From assembly GCA_910578615.1 (NCBI GenBank), contig CAJTRI010000005.1:1-64000 (forward strand): DNA of 64,000 nt, read 5' to 3'. Each line of letters starts with the position of its first letter. Within the stretch, counting starts at the first letter, position 1. The notes beneath the pieces are model-generated. The model did no database searches. It saw only the letters and a program-made list of their open reading frames with translations, and was not told the origin of the DNA. A program made the translations under genes and the position numbers. Below, piece after piece: positions 44,319 to 51,702 of this stretch. This stretch comes from an uncultured Duncaniella sp. GTDB taxonomy: Bacteria > Bacteroidota > Bacteroidia > Bacteroidales > Muribaculaceae.

Positions 44319-45580
44319 AAAAGATGATATCGACCTTCATCGCTCTTGCAGCCATACTGCCTCTATCGGCCAAGGATTACATACTTACCAAGCACGGCGT
44401 AAAGAACGACAGCACCAAGGTACAGACCGAAGCAATCCAGCGTGTCATCGACCGGGCGGAAGCCGAAGGCGGAGGGCGCATCGTAGTGCCACAAGGCACA
44501 TACCTGTCAGGCGCTCTATTCTTCAAACCCGGCACGACACTACATCTTGATGAAGGTTCGTGCATAAAAGGGTCGGACGATATCAAGGACTTCCCGCTTA
44601 TACCGTCACGCATGGAGGGACGAAGCATCTACTATCATGCCGCACTTATCAATGCCTATCATGTAGACGGATTCAGTATCACCGGCCCGGGCACCGTCAA
44701 CGGCAACGGACTGCGGTATTGGAAACAGTTCTGGAACCTGCGCAAGGAGCGCCGCAAGGAAGGACGTTCATGCACCAATCTTGAAGTCCGCCGTCCGCGC
44801 CTGGTATTCATGTGGGGATGCGACAGCATAACGATTGACGGCCCTACCCTATGCAATTCGCCGTTCTGGACTACCCACTTCTACCAATGCAACGACATCG
44901 AGATAGCCAACAGCCGTCTCACCGCTCCACGCGAACCAGTCCGTGCGCCGAGTAGTGACGCCATAGACCTTGACGTATGTTCCAACGTCCACATCCACGA
45001 CTGCTACATCAATTGTGACGATGACGGAGTCTGCATCAAAGGCGGTAAAGGCGTCCATGCCCATCTTTCAGCCGAAAACGGCTTAGTGGAAAACATACTT
45101 GTAGAAAGATGCGTGTTCGGATCCAACCTGCACGGGGCCATAACAATGGGCAGCGAATGTATCCATGCTAAAAACATCGAGATGCGTGACTGCGAGGTAG
45201 CCACCGGGAGCGCGATACTCCGGCTCAAAATGCGGCCGGACACATACCAGATCTATGAAGACATCACGGTCAGAAACATCCGAGGGTCATGCGGAAGCGT
45301 TATTGACATGAAACCGTGGACACAGTTCTTCGACCTTGAAGGCTTCGATGAGAAGCCATTCGGTACAGTACGGAACATCCAGATAGAGAACGTGCACACG
45401 GACTGCATGTCACTCGGCATCATCAACGGCAACCCGCTTGACACGGTAAGCAACATAACCCTTCGGGACATCCATGTCAAAGCCTCCCGTCCAGACTTCG
45501 AATGCGTATATCCCTCTGTCATCCTTGACGATGTCACCATGAACGGCATAACGATAACAAATCCGAAGGATTCCAGATAG
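44315..45580 (+). CDS. Glycoside hydrolase family 28 (polygalacturonase-like)
   Basis: Hydrolyses galacturonic acid linkages in pectin by inversion. The 421-aa protein has a signal peptide (1-19, LPLSAKD) and a right-handed parallel beta-helix. All GH28 catalytic blocks are present: SDAIDLD (D215, D218), the double aspartate CDDDG (D235-D237), the histidine block SNLHGAIT (H273) and the R303-L-K305 motif. An N-terminal pectate-lyase-like segment GVKNDSTKVQTEAIQRVID is also typical. Endo versus exo action cannot be decided. It is the last gene of the pectin operon; its stop codon directly abuts the convergent recR stop. Confidence 0.92.
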   Translation: MKKMISTFIALAAILPLSAKDYILTKHGVKNDSTKVQTEAIQRVIDRAEAEGGGRIVVPQGTYLSGALFFKPGTTLHLDEGSCIKGSDDIKDFPLIPSRMEGRSIYYHAALINAYHVDGFSITGPGTVNGNGLRYWKQFWNLRKERRKEGRSCTNLEVRRPRLVFMWGCDSITIDGPTLCNSPFWTTHFYQCNDIEIANSRLTAPREPVRAPSSDAIDLDVCSNVHIHDCYINCDDDGVCIKGGKGVHAHLSAENGLVENILVERCVFGSNLHGAITMGSECIHAKNIEMRDCEVATGSAILRLKMRPDTYQIYEDITVRNIRGSCGSVIDMKPWTQFFDLEGFDEKPFGTVRNIQIENVHTDCMSLGIINGNPLDTVSNITLRDIHVKASRPDFECVYPSVILDDVTMNGITITNPKDSR

Positions 45581-46207
45581 TCACCTCTTTATGCTGTCAG
45601 AAAAAAGAGTCCTGTTGACCAGCGAACGTCCAAGCGTAATCTCATCGGTATACTCTATCTCATTGCCCACAGACACACCTCGTGCGAGCTGGGTTATTTT
45701 CACATCAGTGTAAGGGGCGAGACGGCGGTATATATAAAAATTGGTTGTCTCCCCCTCCATTGTCGCGCCAAGAGCGAGAATCACCTCGTCAACACCGCCG
45801 GATGCCACCCTTCTGACAAGGGACTCTATCTCTATCTGCTCTGGACCAATGCCGTCCATTGGTGCGATCACCCCCCCGAGCACATGGTAAAGACCGTCAT
45901 ACTGTCCCGTGTTCTCAAAACTCATAACATCCTTGACAGTCTCGACCACACACACCGTACGTCTGTCCCTGCGGCCGTCGGCACATACGGGACATAGCTC
46001 CGTCTCGGAAATATTGTGGCATTCCCGACAATATGTCACCCCTTTGCGCATGTTGATTACCGCCTCTCCGAGAGCAACACCCACGCTTTCATCCGAGCGC
46101 AATATGTGAAGTGCGAGGCGCAAGGCAGTTTTACGCCCTATTCCCGGGAGCCTTGACAACTCCGTGACCGCACTTTCAAGCAGACGGGAAGCAAATTCCT
46201 GTTGCAT
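45581..46207 (-). CDS. recR: Recombination mediator RecR
   Basis: Acts with RecO/RecF to load RecA on gapped DNA. The 208-aa protein shows the N-terminal helix-hairpin-helix (LSRLPGIGRKTALRLALHIL), the C4 zinc finger C60-C63-C72-C75, and the Toprim domain (CVVETVKDVMSFENTGQYDGLYHVLGG). It is full length. It faces the pectin operon tail to tail with no spacer, so the two transcripts must overlap unless terminated inside a coding region. Confidence 0.96.
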   Translation of the reverse strand: MQQEFASRLLESAVTELSRLPGIGRKTALRLALHILRSDESVGVALGEAVINMRKGVTYCRECHNISETELCPVCADGRRDRRTVCVVETVKDVMSFENTGQYDGLYHVLGGVIAPMDGIGPEQIEIESLVRRVASGGVDEVILALGATMEGETTNFYIYRRLAPYTDVKITQLARGVSVGNEIEYTDEITLGRSLVNRTLFSDSIKR

Positions 46208-46242
46208 ACGTTACACCTATTTCTTTTTTGTTATATATACAT

Positions 46243-46274
46243 CAAATTTAATTCATTTTTCCCTGTCTGCCAAA
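46243..46274 (-). promoter_or_regulatory. Promoter of recR
   Basis: On the minus strand TTTG (46271-46274), 20 bases, TAAATTTG (46243-46250): full consensus match, leader about 30 nt. The 345-base gap 46208-46552 holds this promoter, an imperfect AACATGC/GCATGTT repeat near 46386-46408 and the divergent DUF6377 promoter. Confidence 0.8.
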
Positions 46275-46447
46275 TAAAGACAGACAAACTTTAACCTCAT
46301 GTGCTTTCATGACCTAACAGTCTTGAAACAGCATTATTGCCCGATAAAGGATCCCTTATACAATAATAAATATTGTCAAAAAACAACATGCCGGACAAGG
46401 CGCATGTTAAAATTTACTAATCGGCACAAAAGAGGTGTTTTTTTGAC

Positions 46448-46455
46448 TAACTTTG
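46448..46455 (+). promoter_or_regulatory. Promoter -7 box for the DUF6377 gene
   Basis: TAACTTTG, 97 bases before the ATG at 46553, giving a leader of about 90 nt. No good -33 element. Confidence 0.55.
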
Positions 46456-46552
46456 TAACAGAAGTGTAATTTGTGCTTAATATAGTCTCTACAATTACCT
46501 TATTTCCTCTCGTCTTAGTTCTCCCTTTCCACATTTCAATTAACGTCAAAAC

Positions 46553-48136
46553 ATGAAATCCTGCCTTTTATTCATCATCGCCATCCTACTCTCTTTTCGA
46601 TTATCAGCCGACAATCCTAAGATGCCGGACTACAATCGTTCCTATTCCGAGGTACTGGACAATCTTGACAGAATAATCCAGGACAGGGACATATATGTCC
46701 AAAAACGGATGCATGCAGCAGATTCCACCAGAAAGCTACTGAACTCAGCCGAATCAGGCAGCGAGAAACTGCGACTGTCATTGGAACTCGCCATGATTCA
46801 GCGCACATTATCAACCGACTCTGCAATAGCGATCCTTAATGACGGATACGATCTGGCCATCACGCTTAAAGACTCAATCTCCGCAGAGCGAATAGTTATT
46901 CTTAGAGCACGGGAATATTTCAACCGAGGCCTCGTCCATGAATGCTTCCTTGACCTCGATTATGCCATGATACGTGGCATACACCCCTACAACCAGTACA
47001 TATATCACGACATATGCCGCATTATATACTTCACCCTCGGAACATTCAATGAATACCAGCCCTTTGATCATACTGATTTAATAGCATCAGGGATAACGCA
47101 CTCCGAACAGGAGTTGAAACTTTTGTCCACTAAGAATTCCGACTATTATGTAATAGAAGGATTGATAAATCTGGGTAAGAAACAATTCTATGCAATGGAA
47201 AAATCACTCCACAAAGCCTTGGAATTGATGGAACCAGACAACGACCAGTACCATATAGCCCATACGCTTCTCGGAGAGCACTACCGAACTTTCGGGAATA
47301 ACGAAGCTGCCGCATATCATTACGGCATGGCGGCGATAGACAATATCAAGAAGGCACGTCTTGACGAAGTAGCACTTCTGCGACTCGGAGAACTGCTCAA
47401 CAGCATGAACGACTACACACGTACGCACAACTACACTTCCGTATCTCTTGAACAGGCTATCCAAGCAAATACAAAATTCAATCAGATGAGAATATCAAAC
47501 GCCCTGCTTGAATCAAACAAACATATCGAACAGCGTAGGAAAGAACGTTTCGGAATGCTTGTATTCTCATTGATAACCCTCTTCGTCCTCTTACTCGTAA
47601 TTGTAAAACTGGTCTTCGACAAACGCAAAGAGGTCAATCAGCTAAGAGAGACAGAGAAAGAGCTTGCAAGGGCAAATCTTGCGAAAGACACTTATATAGG
47701 CGAGTTCATGAATCTATGTTCAAGCTACATGGAAAGCCTTGAAGAATACAACAAACTATGCAAACGCAAGATTACCACAGGCCAGACCGAAGCCCTTATG
47801 GAATACATCAAAAGCGGTACGGTACTCGAAGAACAACGTAAAAAGTTCTATGACGTATTTGACGATGCGTTTCTGTTGTTGTTTCCCAACTTCATAGAGA
47901 ACATCAATAGCCTGCTTATGCCTGACAAGCAGATACAGACCCCGTCTCCGACCATGCTTAATACAGAACTACGCATTTCGGCGTTCACAAGACTCGGATT
48001 TGAAGATTCTACTATGATCAGCCGCTTTCTCGGAATCTCAATAAATACAATATATACATATAGAAACAAAATGAGGTCTCGTGCCATCAACAGAGCCACG
48101 TTTGACGATGACATCAAACGAATCGGCGCCGTATAA
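46553..48136 (+). CDS. DUF6377 membrane regulator (TPR sensor, one helix, C-terminal HTH-like domain)
   Basis: A 527-aa signalling protein of a type common in Bacteroidales. The signal peptide (1-19) is followed by a periplasmic helical repeat region of TPR type (about 25-320; for example EKSLHKALELMEPDNDQYHIAHTLLGEHY). A single membrane helix is at about 334-356 (FGMLVFSLITLFVLLLVIVKLVF), then a coiled segment and a cytoplasmic DUF6377 domain. It ends with an HTH-like stretch LGISINTIYTYRNKMRSRA (about 490-510), resembling LuxR-type DNA-binding helices. It probably senses an envelope signal and regulates transcription; targets are unknown. It stands alone; the next feature downstream is the small-RNA-like region. 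Confidence 0.85.
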   Translation: MKSCLLFIIAILLSFRLSADNPKMPDYNRSYSEVLDNLDRIIQDRDIYVQKRMHAADSTRKLLNSAESGSEKLRLSLELAMIQRTLSTDSAIAILNDGYDLAITLKDSISAERIVILRAREYFNRGLVHECFLDLDYAMIRGIHPYNQYIYHDICRIIYFTLGTFNEYQPFDHTDLIASGITHSEQELKLLSTKNSDYYVIEGLINLGKKQFYAMEKSLHKALELMEPDNDQYHIAHTLLGEHYRTFGNNEAAAYHYGMAAIDNIKKARLDEVALLRLGELLNSMNDYTRTHNYTSVSLEQAIQANTKFNQMRISNALLESNKHIEQRRKERFGMLVFSLITLFVLLLVIVKLVFDKRKEVNQLRETEKELARANLAKDTYIGEFMNLCSSYMESLEEYNKLCKRKITTGQTEALMEYIKSGTVLEEQRKKFYDVFDDAFLLLFPNFIENINSLLMPDKQIQTPSPTMLNTELRISAFTRLGFEDSTMISRFLGISINTIYTYRNKMRSRAINRATFDDDIKRIGAV

Positions 48137-48269
48137 TTTGTTATATTTATTGAAATACACCTAAGTTCTTATTTAGATAACATTTAGTATCACGCAAGAT
48201 ATATCCCTGTATTTCAATGATTTTAATCATGAATGGCGTTTATATATATTATATGTGCGACCAAAGGTG

Positions 48270-48300
48270 TTGTTTTCTATGAAAATAGCCCCTAATTTTG
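48270..48300 (+). promoter_or_regulatory. Promoter in the 48.1-49.0 kb non-coding region (RNA unit 1)
   Basis: TTG (48270-48272), 20 bases, TAATTTTG (48293-48300): full consensus match. No open reading frame of any size follows. The predicted start (about 48305-48307) coincides with the first base of a three-way-junction structure. Confidence 0.8.
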
Positions 48301-48304
48301 TATC

Positions 48305-48510
48305 GCAACGAAAGGGAAAGCCTTTCTGCCGAAGTGGCAATCCGATGTTGCAACATACAAAAAGCACTTGTTTTAACACCATCATGTTTTGAGATTATAT
48401 CATAGTAAATAGGTAATAGGTAAAAAGATTAGTTTTCGTTAGATTTATTAATAAGTTTTCACTACGTTAGATTCTGTTTGGAGCGGCCCTCGTGAGAAGG
48501 CAGCTCTTTT
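48305..48510 (+). ncRNA. Candidate small RNA 1 (about 205 nt, structured 5' end, intrinsic 3' terminator)
   Basis: A promoter-to-terminator unit without a convincing coding frame. The 5' end can fold as a compact three-way junction: P1 48305-48309/48347-48351, P2 48310-48315/48321-48326 with loop GAAAG, and P3 48327-48330/48336-48339. There are no unpaired bases between P1, P2 and P3 on the 5' side and a 7-base linker closes the junction. The middle is A/T-rich and holds the box TAGGTAA...AGGTA...AAAAGATTA at 48410-48431. The 3' end is a hairpin (48481-48506) with loop CTCGTGAGAA and a T tail. A 15-codon frame at 48345-48392 is the only small ORF noted. I do not recognise an Rfam family; the call is inference from structure and promoter. 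Confidence 0.6.
48481..48510 (+). terminator. Intrinsic terminator of RNA unit 1
   Basis: Stem GAGC-G-GCC / GGC-A-GCTC (one G-A mismatch) with loop CTCGTGAGAA, then TTTT and further T. The loop is identical to that of the hairpin at 48934-48965. Confidence 0.8.
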
Positions 48511-48819
48511 TGTTGTATACATATTATCATTATAACATAACAATGTTATTACAGGGTTTACCACATTCTACGGTGACGCAAGCCTGGTGATAATAAATGT
48601 AAAAATTACACCATATTACACCCAGATAGAATGATTTATAAGCCTCCTCTATACACCCTTCCCAAGAGGCAAATTAGCCGGAATTTACAGCAATTCTATT
48701 TAGATATACCAATATAACTTAAATGGATTCAAGGCTTATTATCAAATATATACATTTAATTTCGATTGTATTGTATTTAGATTAGCCGATTAGCTATTCC
48801 TTTTAGACGTTTTTTATCT

Positions 48820-48827
48820 TAACTTTG
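48820..48827 (+). promoter_or_regulatory. Promoter -7 box of RNA unit 2
   Basis: TAACTTTG fits TAnnTTTG; no TTG at the usual -33 distance. The interval 48511-48819 between the two RNA units is A/T-rich and I see no gene in it. Confidence 0.5.
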
Positions 48828-48833
48828 CGATGT

Positions 48834-48970
48834 GTAAAATTTTAATCAGTTGATGGATTTCAATATTCTAACGATTATTAGGTAAAGGTACAAAAGATTA
48901 TTGATTAGGTACACAATTAAAATATATATATAAAAACTGGCCGCCTCGTGAGAAGCGGCCAGTTTAATTT
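48834..48970 (+). ncRNA. Candidate small RNA 2 (about 135 nt), related to RNA unit 1
   Basis: The unit runs from the predicted start after TAACTTTG to the hairpin before ligA. It shares two elements with RNA unit 1 in the same orientation and order. One is the box TAGGTAA-AGGTAC-AAAAGATTA at 48879-48900, identical to the first apart from two single-base indels. The other is a 3' hairpin with the same ten-base loop CTCGTGAGAA. Only a 10-codon frame (48853-48885) is present. It lacks the 5' three-way junction. Function unknown; the pairing of shared elements is the main argument that it is an RNA gene. Confidence 0.5.
48934..48965. terminator. Bidirectional hairpin terminator (RNA unit 2 and ligA)
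   Basis: Perfect 11-bp arms (48934-48944 and 48955-48965) with loop CTCGTGAGAA. On the plus strand it is followed by TAATTTT and on the minus strand by TTTTTATATATATA, so it can also end the ligA transcript. Confidence 0.85.
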
Positions 48971-48988
48971 TCATGACTACTATGGTGG

Positions 48989-51001
48989 TCAGATCATTTT
49001 CAAGAACTCATCCTCGTTGACAATCCTGACTCCGAGCGAACGGGCTTTTTCAAGCTTGGACGGCCCCATATTGTCACCGGCAAGCACAAAGGATGTCTTT
49101 TTAGAGATGGAACCGGCATTCTTGCCTCCGTTTTTCTCTATCATTTCCTTATACTCCTCACGCGAATGTCGGGAAAATACCCCGCTTATCACTATGGTTT
49201 GACCGGCGAGACTGTCTGACCTGTCAGACTCATCCACATCTGCCATACGCAGCCGGACACCTGCATCTTTAAGTCTCGCCACAATCTCACGATTAGGCTC
49301 GTAGGAAAAATACTCGGCAAGCGCCTCGGCTATTCTCGGGCCTATATCATCTATTGCCACCAACTCCTCATTTGTCATTGCCATGAGAGTATCTATATCC
49401 CTGACAGCCCTGGCCAGTTTGCGTGAGACAGTCTCCCCTACATAAGGGATTGAAAGAGCGAACAGCACACGTTCGAAAGGCACATTACGAGAGGCCTCCA
49501 CCCCCTCTATGATACGCTGGGCCGTACGTGGCCCTATACGGTCAAGACGTTCCAATCCGGCTGCTTCAAGTGTGTAGAAATCGGCAATATTCCTGACAAG
49601 TCCGGCGTCATAGAGCAACACACAGTTCTCCTCTCCCACCCCTTCTATATCCATCATATGCCGTCCGACAAAATGTTCCAGACGACCTATTATCTGTGGA
49701 CGGCAGCCATATTTGTTTGGACACTGCCATGCGGCCTCACCGGGAATCCTGACAAGCTCGCTTCCGCAATCAGGACATCGTGTAACAAATCTTACCTGTT
49801 CCGCCCCGGCCTCACGGGCATCAATATCCACACCTGTTATCTTAGGGATAATCTCCCCTCCCTTCTCCACATAAAGCATATCATGGTCATGCAGGTCGAG
49901 AGCCTTGACAATATCCTCGTTATGCAGAGACGCCCTTTTCACGACAGTGCCAGAGAGCAATACAGGATCAAGATTGGCCACAGGGGTTACGACACCAGTC
50001 CGGCCCACTTCGAACGAGACATGATCCAGACGTGTAAGCGCCCTTTCGGCCGCGAATTTATAAGCTATGGCCCATCTCGGTGACTTGGAAGTGAATCCGA
50101 GATTTAACTGCTGTTTCAGAGAATTGACCTTGAAAACAAGTCCGTCCGTAGCGACAGGTAGCTCACGGCGTTCCTTATCCCATTTACTGATAAATTCGTT
50201 GACGCTCTTCTCTGAGTCCAGCAAAGTCATCACATCGCTGACCTTGAAACCCCACTTTCTGGCCTTGGCCATGTTGTCGTAATGGTTGTCTGACGGAAAC
50301 TCATCAGCAAGAAGATAATAGAAATATGCATCAAGACCGCGACCGGCCACTATGGCCGGATTGAGCATTTTCAGAGTTCCGGCAGCGGCATTTCTTGGAT
50401 TCGCAAAAAGAGGTTCTTCGTTGAACGCACGTTCCTCGTTGAGCCTGTCGAACTCCTTCCAAGGAAGCACTATCTCACCCCTGATCTCAAAAGACTCCGG
50501 CCAGTCGCCTGGGGCAAGAACGAGAGGAATGCTGCGGATGGTCTTCACATTCTCTGTGACATCATCGCCCTTCTCCCCGTCTCCGCGTGTCACGGCACGG
50601 ACAAGACGCCCCTTCTCATACATAAGAGATATGCTCGTGCCGTCAAACTTCATCTCACCGACAATGGGCACAGAGCTCAATCCGCCCGCATTACCGAGCA
50701 TCTCGTTGCAACGTCCCACCCATTCATCCACTTCTCCAACAGAATATGTATTGCCAAGCGAGAGCATCGGCCTAACATGTACCACCTGGGCAAAACCCTT
50801 TGTGAGATCAGAACCCACACGCCTCGTGGGAGACAATGGGTCGTCCATCTCGGGATGACGGGATTCAAGTAATTCAAGCTCCTTGATCAGCATGTCATAA
50901 TCCTTATCACTGATTTCAGGAGCATTCTCCACGTAGTAGGCATGGTTGTGGCGGTTCAACTCACCACGCAACCACTCTATTCGTTCTGTTTCCTGCGACA
51001 T
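48989..51001 (-). CDS. ligA: NAD-dependent DNA ligase
   Basis: Seals nicks during replication and repair using NAD+. The 670-aa protein has domain Ia (YYVENAPEISDKDYDML), the adenylation domain with K118 in MKFDGTS, the OB fold, the zinc finger (CPDCGSELVRIPGE...CPNKYGC), four helix-hairpin-helix units (about 490-585) and a C-terminal BRCT domain (LAGQTIVISGVFSRHSREEYKEMIE). It is full length. Its transcript is ended by the hairpin at 48934-48965. A possible TAATTTTG box on the minus strand at 51095-51102 faces the ruvA promoter. Confidence 0.97.
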   Translation of the reverse strand: MSQETERIEWLRGELNRHNHAYYVENAPEISDKDYDMLIKELELLESRHPEMDDPLSPTRRVGSDLTKGFAQVVHVRPMLSLGNTYSVGEVDEWVGRCNEMLGNAGGLSSVPIVGEMKFDGTSISLMYEKGRLVRAVTRGDGEKGDDVTENVKTIRSIPLVLAPGDWPESFEIRGEIVLPWKEFDRLNEERAFNEEPLFANPRNAAAGTLKMLNPAIVAGRGLDAYFYYLLADEFPSDNHYDNMAKARKWGFKVSDVMTLLDSEKSVNEFISKWDKERRELPVATDGLVFKVNSLKQQLNLGFTSKSPRWAIAYKFAAERALTRLDHVSFEVGRTGVVTPVANLDPVLLSGTVVKRASLHNEDIVKALDLHDHDMLYVEKGGEIIPKITGVDIDAREAGAEQVRFVTRCPDCGSELVRIPGEAAWQCPNKYGCRPQIIGRLEHFVGRHMMDIEGVGEENCVLLYDAGLVRNIADFYTLEAAGLERLDRIGPRTAQRIIEGVEASRNVPFERVLFALSIPYVGETVSRKLARAVRDIDTLMAMTNEELVAIDDIGPRIAEALAEYFSYEPNREIVARLKDAGVRLRMADVDESDRSDSLAGQTIVISGVFSRHSREEYKEMIEKNGGKNAGSISKKTSFVLAGDNMGPSKLEKARSLGVRIVNEDEFLKMI

Positions 51002-51084
51002 TTATTCAGATTGTTTTCCTTAAAAAATACCCGCAGCCATCCGATAGGAACCCCTTTCCTGATGGTTTTTGGCGGGATAATGCT

Positions 51085-51092
51085 TAACTTTG
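51085..51092 (+). promoter_or_regulatory. Promoter -7 box for ruvA-sprA
   Basis: TAACTTTG only 16 bases before the ruvA ATG, so the leader would be about 10 nt. The -33 element is unclear. Confidence 0.55.
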
Positions 51093-51108
51093 TGCAAAAT
51101 TAAGAAAA

Positions 51109-51702
51109 ATGTACGATTATATTAAAGGTATTGTCACCGAAAACACCCCTACCTACATCGTGGTGGACAACAACGGTCTTGGTTACTTCATAAATATCTC
51201 GCTTAACACCTTCGAGGCCCTTCAAAATTGCGGGGGAGAAGTGAAGATCCTCATTCACGAAATCATACGTGAAGACTCATGGACTTTCTATGGCTTCATG
51301 ACCGAGAAAGAGCGCGAACTTTTCCGCCTCCTTATAGGTGTATCAGGCGTAGGGCCTAATACCGCCATGCTCATACTGTCATCCATCTCTCCCGCCGACC
51401 TCGAAGTGACCATCAATTCAGGAGACCATTCAAGACTCAAAAACGTCAAGGGGATAGGCGTCAAGACAGCCCAGAGAATAATTGTTGACCTGAAAGATAA
51501 AATAAAACCGACAGACAACACGTTATCCTTACAGCCCGGACTACCTGTCATCGGAGGAGAGGTCTACGAAGAAGCACTCGCAGCCCTCACAGCCCTCGGC
51601 TTCCAACGGCCACAGTCGCAAAAGGTTCTGCGCCGCATATTTGACGCCGACCCTTCCGTCAAGGTCGAGACAGCCATCAAGCAGGCGCTGGGCATGATGT
51701 AA
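51109..51702 (+). CDS. ruvA: Holliday junction branch migration protein RuvA
   Basis: Binds four-way junctions as a tetramer and targets the RuvB motor. The 197-aa protein has the OB-fold N-domain (MYDYIKGIVTENTPTYIVVDNNGLGYFINIS), tandem helix-hairpin-helix motifs (LIGVSGVGPNTAMLILSS and LKNVKGIGVKTAQRIIVDLKDK) and the flexible C-terminal RuvB-binding domain (YEEALAALTALGFQRPQSQKVLRRI). It is of normal length. The sprA GTG start follows its TAA with no spacer, implying co-transcription. Confidence 0.97.
   Translation: MYDYIKGIVTENTPTYIVVDNNGLGYFINISLNTFEALQNCGGEVKILIHEIIREDSWTFYGFMTEKERELFRLLIGVSGVGPNTAMLILSSISPADLEVTINSGDHSRLKNVKGIGVKTAQRIIVDLKDKIKPTDNTLSLQPGLPVIGGEVYEEALAALTALGFQRPQSQKVLRRIFDADPSVKVETAIKQALGMM

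Noticed and set aside
48948..49202. An 84-codon plus-strand frame at the end of ligA.
   Set aside because: It starts inside the terminator hairpin and runs antisense to the ligA BRCT domain.
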